Notes: generated by a model from the letters alone, not told the origin. A stretch of DNA of 64,000 bases from Verrucomicrobiales bacterium (GCA_024233215.1 JACKPW010000023.1:30752-94751); one strand, 5' to 3'. Counted from the stretch's first letter, positions 35,173-43,797 are shown. Numbers and translations: made by a program.

Positions 35173-35868
35173 TCAGGGAGCTTGCTTGGTGTAGGGCTCC
35201 TCTTCCCAGTTCTCCGCCGGCCAGACAAAGCTGTTCACGCTGCCGTCATGACGCAGGGCCACGTCGCGTACGTTGCTGTGCTTGGTGAAGTTAACCTGAC
35301 TGCCGGTCCAACCGCTGTAAAGGTGGCGATGCCAGGGGCACGCGACGACAATGAAACGGCCGCCCCAACGGGCGATCTGGCTGGTCAGCCAGCGTTTGCC
35401 GTCCGAGGTGGTCTGCTGCCACGGTCCCATGTGATAGGCGTAGCTCGTCGTCCAGGTGTTGGTGCTGCCGAAGTACTCCCAACCGAGGTCGATGGGAATC
35501 CGCCCTCGCGTCCGGTCCGAGGGGCAGATGAACACGTTGGTATTTTGCAGATAGCTTTGTTCCAGATAGGGCGTGCTGCCCCCCGGATAACCGTAGGTGG
35601 AAGTGCCGGGATCGACCAGGTAGAGCGGCGGTTTGTTCTCGTAGTCATCCCGGTACATCTGAATGCCGAGACCGATCTGGCGGAGGTTGTTGATGCACGA
35701 GGTGCGACGCCCCCCTTCCTTGGCGCGGTTCAGAGCCGGCACCAGCATTCCCGCCAGAATGGCGATTATGGCGATGACCACCAGCAGTTCGATCAACGTA
35801 AACGCCTCCCCCACCATGGCCCATCGAGGCGCCTCTGCTTCCGAGTCGACGTCTGTCCGAACCTTCAT
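35173..35868 (-). CDS. Pseudopilin-like protein with prepilin N-terminal domain
   Basis: The 231-residue protein starts MKVRTDVDSEAEAPRWAMVG at 35868. The prepilin signal FTLIELLVVIAIIAIL follows GEA, again with Ala before the cut site. The next segment NRAKEGGRRTSCINNLRQIGLG is conserved in the group. The C-terminus has VALRHDGSVNSFVW, the usual H-DG motif. An internal Met (MVGEAFTLIELL) could be the true start and would give a shorter leader. It is monocistronic and lies between the four-helix suffix gene and the second toxin-antitoxin pair, with no secretion genes nearby. Confidence 0.88.
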   Translation of the reverse strand: MKVRTDVDSEAEAPRWAMVGEAFTLIELLVVIAIIAILAGMLVPALNRAKEGGRRTSCINNLRQIGLGIQMYRDDYENKPPLYLVDPGTSTYGYPGGSTPYLEQSYLQNTNVFICPSDRTRGRIPIDLGWEYFGSTNTWTTSYAYHMGPWQQTTSDGKRWLTSQIARWGGRFIVVACPWHRHLYSGWTGSQVNFTKHSNVRDVALRHDGSVNSFVWPAENWEEEPYTKQAP

Positions 35869-35941
35869 GAGTTTCTTCCAGCTCTCCGAGGTTGACGACT
35901 ACTGACGGAGGGAGCGTAGCACGCGATCATCTCCCGGTGCA

Positions 35942-35974
35942 ATGACGAGGACATGACGAGGACCATGACGAACC
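35942..35974. repeat. Triple ATGACGAGGA(C) tandem repeat upstream of the second antitoxin
   Basis: Three direct repeats of about 11 bases (ATGACGAGGAC, ATGACGAGGACC, ATGACGAACC) begin 88 bp before the antitoxin start. Just after them is a possible promoter (TTGACG at 35994, AATAAA at 36017). The repeats could be binding sites for the antitoxin complex. Confidence 0.35.
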
Positions 35975-36029
35975 GCCCCAACTCTGGATCGCATTGACGT
36001 TCGAGTCTGCATGGGGAATAAATGGGTCC

Positions 36030-36308
36030 ATGACAACGACGGTTACCACGAAGAACATGGTCACCATACCGGCGGGACTTTCGCGGAAGATGGGGATCAC
36101 GCCGGGTTGCCGCTTGGACTGGCAGGAGCCGGAAGAGGGCTCCGACGAGATTCGAGTGCGGATCGTTCCCACCCGGGCCGAGCTTGCTCGGCGGTTGATG
36201 GGCAGCGGTAGGAAGTGGTCTCCCGATCGGGACGCCGTGCGCGAACTGATCGAGGAACGCGCCCGCGAGGACATCGAGGAAGGTCCTGAGAATGACCTAT
36301 CTGCTTGA
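36030..36308 (+). CDS. AbrB-family antitoxin (VapB-like), second pair
   Basis: The start at 36030 (MTTTVTTKNMVTIPAGLSRK) gives 92 residues with the AbrB hairpin (TKNMVTIPAGLSRKMGI, then GCRLDWQ). The C-terminal helix is highly charged (RELIEERAREDIEEG) and would bind the toxin. A longer frame from 35994 is less likely because the AbrB fold begins at the chosen Met. It overlaps the toxin gene by 17 bp, so the pair is translationally linked. Confidence 0.86.
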   Translation: MTTTVTTKNMVTIPAGLSRKMGITPGCRLDWQEPEEGSDEIRVRIVPTRAELARRLMGSGRKWSPDRDAVRELIEERAREDIEEGPENDLSA

Positions 36309-36708
36309 TACCTCGGCGGTGTTGGCCCATGTCCGCGGCGAGCCGGGGGCGGAACGCGTGCAGCGGCTGTTCGTGGAAAAGGACGTTTCGCTTCTCCTCT
36401 GCAGCGTGAGCCTCGCCGAACTCGCCAGGCGCCTTCGTGCATTGGGCGCCACTCCGGACGAGGCGTGGGACCGGGCCGTTGCCTACGGCCAACTGGTGGA
36501 TGAGGTGGTGTCCGTGGATGAAGAGGTCGCACGCGAAAGCGACCGGCTGAGTCGGCGCGCGACGGCGCGCCTGCCGCTCGTGGATGCCCTGATCGCGGCC
36601 ACGGCGCACACCCGGAAGGCGGTTCTGGTTCATCGCGACACCCACATCCGGCTGATCCCGGCGGACCTGCTGGCGCAACTCGACCTCGCCGCCGCGCCGG
36701 TGCCATAA
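36292..36708 (+). CDS. PIN-domain ribonuclease toxin (VapC-like), second pair
   Basis: This 138-residue PIN protein has YLLDTSAVLAHV (Asp 6), the central Glu in SLAELARRL, VDALIAATA (third acidic position) and the C-terminal VHRDTHIRLI segment. These are the residues that coordinate Mg2+ in VapC RNases. Together with the upstream AbrB-type gene it forms a second toxin-antitoxin locus. It differs from the 19397 toxin in length and sequence, so the two loci arose separately. Confidence 0.88.
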   Translation: MTYLLDTSAVLAHVRGEPGAERVQRLFVEKDVSLLLCSVSLAELARRLRALGATPDEAWDRAVAYGQLVDEVVSVDEEVARESDRLSRRATARLPLVDALIAATAHTRKAVLVHRDTHIRLIPADLLAQLDLAAAPVP

Positions 36709-37012
36709 GGCCTGACGGATGGGAGCATGCCCCGGTCGCGCGTCGGGGTGATCAGAGCCTGGCCAGCCGCCTGCTTGGGAGATGGGCTTTCCCGCCATCT
36801 GAGCCTGTCCATTCTGTAATGTTCCGGCCACCCGTGGGCAATGTGGGGGTGGCATCCTGTTTCTCAAGTTTGGGAGGCGGTCCGGGATCAGCCCACCGCC
36901 CGGCAACGCGGAAGCCCATGACTCCCGCCCGTCAGACGGACAACCGCCCCCCTCACTTATGACAGCGACAACTCAACAGGAAACAGAACAAACATCCAGA
37001 GGAGACAACATC
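36709..37012. other. Intergenic gap without supported gene
   Basis: This 304-bp gap holds one weak inverted repeat (AGATGG and CCATCT around GCTTTCCCG at about 36780), which could terminate the toxin gene. I see no RNA gene or other structure. The Shine-Dalgarno run GAGGAGA for the next gene lies at its end. Confidence 0.5.
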
Positions 37013-37423
37013 ATGCCTGTAGAACTTAAAGAAATGGACGGCGGCCGGATTCTCGAGGTGCACGCCACCGGCAGGCTCGCCGCCAGTGATTACCGGAACC
37101 TGGTGCCCACCTTCGATCGCCTCAAGCGCCAGCACGGGCCCCTGCGGGTCCTGTTCGAACTGCACGACTTCCATGGCTGGACGCCCGGAGGGTTGTGGGA
37201 GGATCTGAAGTTCGACACCAAGCACTTCGCCGACATTGACCGCCTGGCCGTGGTCGGAGAGACGAAGTGGCAGGAGGGAATGGCGAAGTTCTGCCGGCCG
37301 TTCACCACCGCCCAGATCCGGTTCTTCGGACCGGAACAGTCGCAGGCGGCCAACGACTGGCTGCAGTTCACCGAGGTCCATCCACCGGTCAAGCCGGGCA
37401 ACGGCTCGCCGACCGGGAATTGA
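37013..37423 (+). CDS. SpoIIAA-like STAS-fold protein
   Basis: The start at 37013 (MPVELKEMDGGRILEVHATG) follows a clear GAGGAGA ribosome-binding site at 9-10 bp, one of few in this window, so it is preferred over the upstream Met at 36959. The 136-residue protein matches the SpoIIAA-like family: a beta-alpha-beta STAS-type fold with GRLAASDYRNLVPTFD, then FELHDFHGWTPGGLWEDLKF and VAVVGE-type turns. Such proteins bind small ligands or membranes and often occur next to membrane transporters. It is 52 bp upstream of the P-type ATPase and probably in its transcript, so it may regulate that pump. Confidence 0.85.
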   Translation: MPVELKEMDGGRILEVHATGRLAASDYRNLVPTFDRLKRQHGPLRVLFELHDFHGWTPGGLWEDLKFDTKHFADIDRLAVVGETKWQEGMAKFCRPFTTAQIRFFGPEQSQAANDWLQFTEVHPPVKPGNGSPTGN

Positions 37424-37475
37424 AACCCCTCCATCGCCTGCATCCAGCGGCCCGTAACGAAAGGCACCGAACGCG

Positions 37476-39971
37476 ATGACTGGAAACAACCCGGAAACCG
37501 GGGGGCAAGGGAAGTCACTGAGTTCCGAGGAGTGGTTCCACCGGCTGAGTACCGATCCCAAGGGACTGACCTCCACCGAGGCCGCCCAGCGCCGGCAACG
37601 TTACGGTCCCAACGCCCTCGATGAAAAGCGGGAGAACCCGTGGGTGAAATTCCTCGGGTTCTTCTGGGGGCCGATCCCCTGGATGATCGAGGCCGCCGCG
37701 GTGCTTTCAGCGATCGTCGGTCACTGGGTCGACCTGGTCATCATCCTCGTGATGCTGGTGTTCAACGCCGTTGTCGGCTTCTGGCAGGAGCACCAGGCCG
37801 CCAACGCCGTCGAGGCCCTCAAGAAACAACTGGCCCTGAAGGCGCGGGTCCGACGGGACGGGCAATGGACGGAGGCGGACGCGGTGGACCTGGTGCCCGG
37901 CGACATCGTCCGCCTGCGGTTGGGCGACATCATTCCGGCGGACGTGGTCCTGGTCGAGGGGGAGTATCTCAGCGTGGATCAATCCGCGTTGACCGGCGAA
38001 TCGCTGCCGGTGGACAAGAGGACGGGAGACGAGGCGTATTCCAGTGCGATTGCGCGGCAGGGCGAGATGGTGGCACTCGTCACCGCGACCGGGGCCGGCA
38101 CTTACTTCGGACGCACGGCGCGCCTCGTTTCGACGGCCCGGCCGGTGTCCCATTTCCAGAAGGCGGTCCTGACCATTGGGGACTACCTGATCTACCTGAG
38201 TCTGGGGCTCGCAGCGGCGTTGTTGCTGACCATGCTGGTCCGTGGGGAGCCGATCCTGACGCTGTTTCAGTTTGCGCTGATCCTGGTGGTGGCCGCCATT
38301 CCGGTGGCCATGCCCGCGGTGCTCTCCGTGACGATGGCCATCGGCGCTGTCGTGCTGGCCAGGAAGAAGGCGATCCTCACGCGGCTGGATTCCATCGAGG
38401 AAATGGCGGGGATGGACATCCTGTGTTCGGATAAGACAGGGACGCTGACCCAGAACAGACTTACGCTGGGCGAGCCGGCGTTGTTTGGGGCGAAGGATGC
38501 CGGTGAACTGATCCTGGCGGGGGCGCTGGCCTCCAAGGCGGAGGATCGGGATGCGATCGATCTTGCGGTGCTGGACGGGTTGGAGGATCCGGCCGCGCTG
38601 CAGGGATACCAGCAGACGCGGTTTGTGCCCTTCGATCCGGTGCGCAAGCGGACGGAAGCCGAAGTGCGGGAGGCGCACGGCCACGGGTTCAAGGTCAGCA
38701 AGGGCGCGCCGCAGGTCATTCTCGAACTGTGCGAGCCGCCGGAGGAACTGGCTCACAGGGTGGAGGCCCGGGTGAATGAGTTCGCCGGCAAGGGCTATCG
38801 CACGCTGGGCGTGGCGCGGCAGGAGACTGGCAAGGGGTGGGAGTTTCTGGGGCTGCTGCCGTTGTTCGATCCGCCGCGCGAGGACTCTGCGGAGACCATC
38901 GCCGAGGCCGGCAAGCATGGCATCCAGGTGAAGATGGTGACCGGCGACAACCTCGCCATCGCCCGGCAAACCGCCGGGGAACTGGGCCTGGGGACGAACA
39001 TCCATACCGCCGGTGAGTTCTTTGGCGACGCTACGGCGGACGAGGTGATCAAGCCGAGGACGGCCGCTGCCGTGGAAACCGCCGAGGGTTTCGCCCAGGT
39101 CTTCCCCGAGCACAAGTTCCAGATTGTCGAGGCCCTGCAGAGTCGCGGCCACATCGTGGGGATGACCGGTGACGGGGTGAATGATGCGCCCGCGCTGAAG
39201 CAGGCCAATACCGGGATCGCGGTCAGCGGCGCGACGGATGCCGCCCGGGCGGCCGCGGCTCTGGTGCTGACGGCGCCCGGGTTGTCGGTGATCGTTCAGG
39301 CGGTGGAGACGGCGCGGACGATCTTCGAGCGGATGAACAGCTATGCGATCTACCGCATCACCGAGACCATCCGCATCATGTTCTTCGTGGTGGCGGCGAT
39401 GATGGTCTTCAAGTTCTACCCGATCACGACGGTGATGATCATCCTGCTGGCGCTGTTGAACGATCTGCCGATTCTGACGATTGCCTACGACAACACCTGG
39501 CTGGATCCCAAACCCGTGCGCTGGGACATGCGGCGGATCCTGACGATTTCCACGGTGCTGGGTTTGATCGGGGTGGTGGAGACCTTCGGGATTCTGGTGA
39601 TCGCGAAGGACTGGTTCCACCTCTCGGCCGAACAGATCCAGTCCTTCATCTATCTGAAACTCGCGGTCGCCGGTCACCTGACCCTCTTCGTGGCACGCAC
39701 GCGGAAGTCCTTCCTGAGCCGGCCCTATCCCGCCCCGATACTCCTGGCGGCGGTTGTGGGGACGCAATTGCTGGCGGCATTGATCGTGGGCTTTGGCTGG
39801 TTGGTCGCGCCCATCCCGTGGAGGTACGTGGCCTTCGTCTGGATCTACTGCCTGGTCTGGGTGTTCATCGAGGACCGGGCCAAGCTGCAGGTCTACCGGC
39901 ATCTGGAACTGGGCGGCCGGCATCATCGCCGATTCCTGGGCCGCCTTCAGGAATCGTTGCATTCCCACTAA
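37476..39971 (+). CDS. Plasma-membrane P3A-type proton-efflux ATPase
   Basis: This 831-residue P-type ATPase is of normal length for P3A pumps. It shows the N-terminal cation-ATPase domain (GLTSTEAAQRRQRYGPNAL), the actuator motif SALTGESLPVDK near 170, the phosphorylation motif CSDKTGTLTQNRL near 325, the TGDNLAIAR turn and the hinge MTGDGVNDAPALK near 565. About ten hydrophobic segments are visible, including IPVAMPAVLSVTMAIGA, which is typical of P3A. It uses ATP to pump H+ out of the cell and so helps pH homeostasis or membrane energisation. It is preceded by the SpoIIAA-like gene. A different monovalent-ion specificity cannot be excluded. Confidence 0.92.
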   Translation: MTGNNPETGGQGKSLSSEEWFHRLSTDPKGLTSTEAAQRRQRYGPNALDEKRENPWVKFLGFFWGPIPWMIEAAAVLSAIVGHWVDLVIILVMLVFNAVVGFWQEHQAANAVEALKKQLALKARVRRDGQWTEADAVDLVPGDIVRLRLGDIIPADVVLVEGEYLSVDQSALTGESLPVDKRTGDEAYSSAIARQGEMVALVTATGAGTYFGRTARLVSTARPVSHFQKAVLTIGDYLIYLSLGLAAALLLTMLVRGEPILTLFQFALILVVAAIPVAMPAVLSVTMAIGAVVLARKKAILTRLDSIEEMAGMDILCSDKTGTLTQNRLTLGEPALFGAKDAGELILAGALASKAEDRDAIDLAVLDGLEDPAALQGYQQTRFVPFDPVRKRTEAEVREAHGHGFKVSKGAPQVILELCEPPEELAHRVEARVNEFAGKGYRTLGVARQETGKGWEFLGLLPLFDPPREDSAETIAEAGKHGIQVKMVTGDNLAIARQTAGELGLGTNIHTAGEFFGDATADEVIKPRTAAAVETAEGFAQVFPEHKFQIVEALQSRGHIVGMTGDGVNDAPALKQANTGIAVSGATDAARAAAALVLTAPGLSVIVQAVETARTIFERMNSYAIYRITETIRIMFFVVAAMMVFKFYPITTVMIILLALLNDLPILTIAYDNTWLDPKPVRWDMRRILTISTVLGLIGVVETFGILVIAKDWFHLSAEQIQSFIYLKLAVAGHLTLFVARTRKSFLSRPYPAPILLAAVVGTQLLAALIVGFGWLVAPIPWRYVAFVWIYCLVWVFIEDRAKLQVYRHLELGGRHHRRFLGRLQESLHSH

Positions 39972-40018
39972 TCAGTAATGGCCAGAGTCGGAGCCTTTGT
40001 GGTAAGCCATGGCTCATC

Positions 40019-40957
40019 ATGAACACCACGGATCACACCCGCGAACTCACCACCCGACGCACGTTTCTGGGCCACGCCGCCGCCCTGGCCACCTGTGCCA
40101 TCATTCCCGGCCGGGGATTTGGCGCCGTAGGGGGTAAACCCAACTCCGTCTTCAACGGCGTCCGCATTGGCTGCATCACTTACAGCTATCGTGGCGAGGT
40201 CGAGTCCGCCGAGGACACGCTCCAGGCGCTGATTCAGGACGGGCTCAGCGAAGTGGAGTTGATGGGCGGTCCGATCCAGGCGTATGCGGGGATCGGCGGG
40301 GGTGGCGGGGGGCGTCGGGGCGGTGGTGCCGAACCGCCGCCGAAACCGACCGACGCCCAGCGGGAGGAACAACTCGCGAAATGCCGGCAGTTGCGGAAGC
40401 TCTACAATGACGCGGGCGTGAACATTCACATTCAGAAGATCGGTTTCGGCCCGTCCGATGAGGAGATCGACTTCAACTTCCGCGTGGCGAAGGCGCTCGG
40501 TTGCCACGGCATCACCACCGAGCGGTCCGAGGCGATGGCGAAGCGGTTGGCGCCATTTGCCGACAAGCACAAGATCTGGGTCGGTTTCCACAACCACACC
40601 AACAACTACCCGGCCATGGACAAACCGGACCCGATCCTCGAATTCGGCGAATACATCGGTTTCAACTTCGACGTGGGCCACTACTTCGCCGGCACCAAGG
40701 GGCTCTCCCCGATTCCCGTTCTTGAGCGATACCACGATCGCATCGTGAGTCTGCACCTTAAGGACCGCACGGCGGACGGCGGCAACCTGCCCTGGGGCCA
40801 GGGCAAGACGCCGTTGAAGGAAATCCTGCAGCTGATGCGACAGGAGAAATGGACTTTCCCGGGGGACATCGAACTCGAATACCCGGTGCCGGCCGGTTCG
40901 AGCGCCGTTGCCGAAGTGGCGAAGTGCGTCCGGTTCTGCAAGGAGGCGCTTGCCTGA
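40019..40957 (+). CDS. Tat-exported sugar phosphate isomerase/epimerase-like protein
   Basis: The start at 40019 (MNTTDHTRELTTRRTFLGHA) gives 312 residues with a twin-arginine signal (TRRTFLG) and a hydrophobic core ending near GFGAVGG, so it is exported folded. The rest is an AP-endonuclease-2/xylose-isomerase-like TIM barrel, with VELMGGPIQ, VGFHNHTNN, FNFDVGHYF and SLHLKDRT carrying the metal ligands (Glu, His, Asp). Such proteins act on sugars in the periplasm. A Gly-rich, Pro-rich insert near 95-115 is unusual. It follows the proton pump gene after 47 bp but is probably separate. Confidence 0.86.
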   Translation: MNTTDHTRELTTRRTFLGHAAALATCAIIPGRGFGAVGGKPNSVFNGVRIGCITYSYRGEVESAEDTLQALIQDGLSEVELMGGPIQAYAGIGGGGGGRRGGGAEPPPKPTDAQREEQLAKCRQLRKLYNDAGVNIHIQKIGFGPSDEEIDFNFRVAKALGCHGITTERSEAMAKRLAPFADKHKIWVGFHNHTNNYPAMDKPDPILEFGEYIGFNFDVGHYFAGTKGLSPIPVLERYHDRIVSLHLKDRTADGGNLPWGQGKTPLKEILQLMRQEKWTFPGDIELEYPVPAGSSAVAEVAKCVRFCKEALA

Positions 40958-40980
40958 GCCGTGTCGATGAAACCGCAATG

Positions 40981-41030
40981 GGGAGCGCGGCCGGCCCAGC
41001 TGCTCCAGTCGGCGGCTCGCCGACTGGTCC
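40981..41030. repeat. Dispersed intergenic repeat, module 2, copy B (inverted)
   Basis: The reverse complement reads GGACCAGTCGGCGAGC and so on through GGGCCGGCCGCGCTCCC and matches 14126-14175. The inner palindrome of 8-bp arms is preserved. It lies just after the isomerase-like gene. Confidence 0.6.
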
Positions 41031-41079
41031 GCGGGCGAATGGGCGGTCACCGGAGGGTGACGCCGGTCCTCTGCAGCTG

Positions 41080-41120
41080 CGCCGGACACCCCACGCGAAC
41101 CGCGCGCGCTTTCCTTTCAA
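41080..41120. repeat. Dispersed intergenic repeat, module 1, copy B (inverted)
   Basis: The reverse complement matches 13758-13798 at about 34 of 41 positions. Modules 1 and 2 are 50 bp apart here and about 330 bp apart in the other locus, in the same order and relative orientation. So they behave as one composite repeat. Confidence 0.6.
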
Positions 41121-41150
41121 ACTGAGTTCTTGCGGCTGAATCGTGACGCC

Positions 41151-43715
41151 ATGCAGCGAGTTCTGTTGCGAACGCTGATCCCGTTCCTGCTGAGTGCCGG
41201 GTTGGTCGGTCCGGCGTTCGCAGCGACCTCCGGAGTCCGGCTCGAGGACTTCGAGGCGGGTCATCCATCCGTCAACTGGACCTTCTCCAATGGCGCTGAA
41301 TTCCCCGGGGCTGAGGGCAGTTTCGCCGTGGACCCGGAAGCCGCGCACGAAGGACGCTACGGGGGCCGGCTCCACTTCGATTTCTCGGGTGGCGGTAATT
41401 ACGTCGGGGCCAACCTGCGCATGCCCCGGGAAGGGGTGGTCATTTCGAGCAACTGGAACGCTTTGCGCCTCTGGCTGAAACGGCCTGAAGGAAACGAGGT
41501 GATCTTTCGTTACACCGATCCCACCGGGCAGACGTTTCAGAAGCCGGTTGAGTGTCCCGCCGAACGCTGGGTGCAGGTCACGATTCCCTTCAGCGAGTGG
41601 ACGGTGCATTGGGGCGGGGCGAATGACGGCACGGTGCGCGGGGTGCCCCGGGTGCTTTCCGTGAACATCGACCGCGGACTGCAGACCGTCGGGGCGTTGC
41701 TGTTCGATGATCTCCGGTTGGTGGATGCCCCGCAGATCGTGGCACGCGTGGCGTATCCGGCGTATCGCTTCGCCCCTGGGGAAGGATGGTGGACGCGGGC
41801 CCAGGGTGACGGTGGGGCCACCCGGTTGGAGGGCCGGAAGTGGACCGCCGATTTCTCGCGCGGCGCCCGGTGGATTTCCCTGGGAGTACCGGACCACGTG
41901 TTGTTGGGGAGCATGGACAAGATCCGTTTCCGCGTGCGCGGCAGTGCGCCGGGGCATCCGGTGCGTCTGGTGCTGCGGACGCATTTCATGACGTTTCAAA
42001 AGACGATTGGGGAATTTGTCGGGGACGGGGAGCAGGAGTTGGTGACCGACGGGCCGCCGGGCCCGGGTTGGGAATGGCATGGCGGCGAGAACGACGGCCA
42101 GATTCACGGGCCGTTGCGCCTGGCGGAAATCGGACTTGGCGCCGGAGCCGACCAGGCGCCCTGCACCCTGGAATTGCTGGAGCTTGTCGTGGAGGCCTCG
42201 TGCCCGGACGCGAAACGAACGCTCTTGCTGGTGGAAGGCCGGGGGGAGGAGAAGGACGCGGGATTTGTCGTGCGGGCGAGGGCCTTGAGCGAAGTGCCCC
42301 TGAGTGGTGTGATGGACTGGACCCTCCACGACTGGGACGGAAACCAGCTCGGAGACGGAACGAAAGAGATCACCGTGCCCGCTCTAACCGATCCTGTGGA
42401 GTTCGACCTCCCCATTCCGGCCGAGCTGACGGCGACCCGGAAGTTCGTGGAAGCGGAGTTCAACCTCACCATTGAAGGCCAGCAGGTGGCGCCGGTGCGA
42501 GCGGCGTGGGTGGCGCCCGGGGACGAGTCGCGCGATGCGGTGTTGGAGCCGGAATCGCCCTTCGGCATGGGGGTGTACCTGAACCGGTACGGCGGGGATG
42601 CCGCCGGGTTGGCCCTGATGGAACGGGCGGCCCAAATGGCGCGGGACGCCGGCGTGAAGTGGTCGCGGGAAGACTTCTCTTGGGGACGCATCGAGCCGCG
42701 GCGCGGCCGCTTCGAGTGGGACTATTACGACAACCTCCTGGCGTGCGCGCATCGGAACGGCATCACCGTCTACGCCATCGTTGGCTATTGGACGGCGTGG
42801 ACCCAACCCTACACGATCGAGGGCATCGAGGACTATGTGACGTTCCTGCGGGCAATGGTCCGGCGCTATCAGGGGCGGATCCGGGATTGGGAAATCTGGA
42901 ACGAGCCCAACATCTTCTTTTGGGACGGGCCAAAGGACCTCTACGCGGAACTGCTGAAGCGCAGCTACGCGGTCATCAAGGAGATCGATCCGGACGCCCG
43001 GGTGCTGGGACTTTCGACGGCGGGCATCGACGGGAAATACATCGACCGGATGCTCGAACTGAAGGCGCCCTTCGACGTCCTGACGATTCATCCCTACCGC
43101 ACTCACCTGAACGATCAGGCCTTCATCGACGACCTGAAGAAAGTGTCCGATCAGGTGCGGTTGCCGGACGGAACGCGACGGCCGGTCTGGCTCACCGAAA
43201 TGGGCTGGGCGACCTACACCCCGCACAACACCCTCCGGCAGAGCTTCGCCCCGACGTCGCTGCGTGATCAGGCCGAACTCATTGCCCGCAGTTACCTCTG
43301 CGCGATTGTCTCCGGCGTCGAACCACGGACGTTCTGGTACAACTTCCGCAACGACGGCACGGACCCGGTCTATTTCGAGCATCAGATGGGGATTGTTGAC
43401 CATGACTTCCAGCCGAAGCCGGCGTATCGGGCTTATGCGATGTTGACGAGCGTGCTGCGGGGCCGGCGGGTATTCGAGCCCTTGCCGGTGCCCGACGGGG
43501 TATTCGCCTTCAAGTTCAGCGGTGATGCCGGTAACCCGGGGGAGACCATCGCCGTATGGTGTCCCCAAGCCGACACCCGGGTGGCGCTTCCGGTTGGGGC
43601 GGAACACGTGACCCGGATCAACGCGATGGGAGAGAAGGAGGAACTTCAAGTCCAAGCCGGCAAGGTGGAGTTGGAATTGAAGCGAGGTGCGCCACTGTAC
43701 CTGCTGTGCCGGTGA
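41151..43715 (+). CDS. Secreted clan-A glycoside hydrolase with N-terminal carbohydrate-binding-like domains
   Basis: The start at 41151 (MQRVLLRTLIPFLLSAG) gives 854 residues with a signal peptide ending PAFAA. Two jelly-roll, CBM-like domains lie at about 28-190 and 200-350. The catalytic TIM barrel (about 460-770) has EIWNEPN with acid/base Glu 585 and WLTEMGW with nucleophile Glu 683, which places it in the GH-A clan. Sequence flavour (SREDFSWGRIEPRRGRFEWD, YDNLLACAHRNGI) is close to GH39/GH5-like or GH140-like enzymes. The real substrate is unknown; a plant or algal glycan is likely. It is monocistronic, flanked by dispersed repeats on both sides. Confidence 0.85.
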   Translation: MQRVLLRTLIPFLLSAGLVGPAFAATSGVRLEDFEAGHPSVNWTFSNGAEFPGAEGSFAVDPEAAHEGRYGGRLHFDFSGGGNYVGANLRMPREGVVISSNWNALRLWLKRPEGNEVIFRYTDPTGQTFQKPVECPAERWVQVTIPFSEWTVHWGGANDGTVRGVPRVLSVNIDRGLQTVGALLFDDLRLVDAPQIVARVAYPAYRFAPGEGWWTRAQGDGGATRLEGRKWTADFSRGARWISLGVPDHVLLGSMDKIRFRVRGSAPGHPVRLVLRTHFMTFQKTIGEFVGDGEQELVTDGPPGPGWEWHGGENDGQIHGPLRLAEIGLGAGADQAPCTLELLELVVEASCPDAKRTLLLVEGRGEEKDAGFVVRARALSEVPLSGVMDWTLHDWDGNQLGDGTKEITVPALTDPVEFDLPIPAELTATRKFVEAEFNLTIEGQQVAPVRAAWVAPGDESRDAVLEPESPFGMGVYLNRYGGDAAGLALMERAAQMARDAGVKWSREDFSWGRIEPRRGRFEWDYYDNLLACAHRNGITVYAIVGYWTAWTQPYTIEGIEDYVTFLRAMVRRYQGRIRDWEIWNEPNIFFWDGPKDLYAELLKRSYAVIKEIDPDARVLGLSTAGIDGKYIDRMLELKAPFDVLTIHPYRTHLNDQAFIDDLKKVSDQVRLPDGTRRPVWLTEMGWATYTPHNTLRQSFAPTSLRDQAELIARSYLCAIVSGVEPRTFWYNFRNDGTDPVYFEHQMGIVDHDFQPKPAYRAYAMLTSVLRGRRVFEPLPVPDGVFAFKFSGDAGNPGETIAVWCPQADTRVALPVGAEHVTRINAMGEKEELQVQAGKVELELKRGAPLYLLCR

Positions 43716-43722
43716 GGCGGGG

Positions 43723-43797
43723 CGGGGTCAGTCCCAAGTATTCATGACTTGGTGAGATCAGGCGTTCCGAAATGGCACGATACCCGGGACTGACCCG
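43723..43797. repeat. Nested inverted repeat of the CGGGGTCAG family, copy 2
   Basis: CGGGGTCAGTCCC at 43723-43735 pairs with GGGACTGACCCG at 43786-43797. Inside, CCAAGT and ACTTGG form a second, short hairpin near 43734-43752. It begins 8 bp past the glycosidase stop and may also work as its terminator. The remaining gap to 44075 has TTGACA at about 43970 but no good -10, and no gene that I can support. Confidence 0.6.

Noticed and set aside
37707..39968. A 753-codon minus-strand frame opposite the proton ATPase
   Set aside because: The ATPase on the other strand has every family motif, so this frame is a by-product of its codon use.
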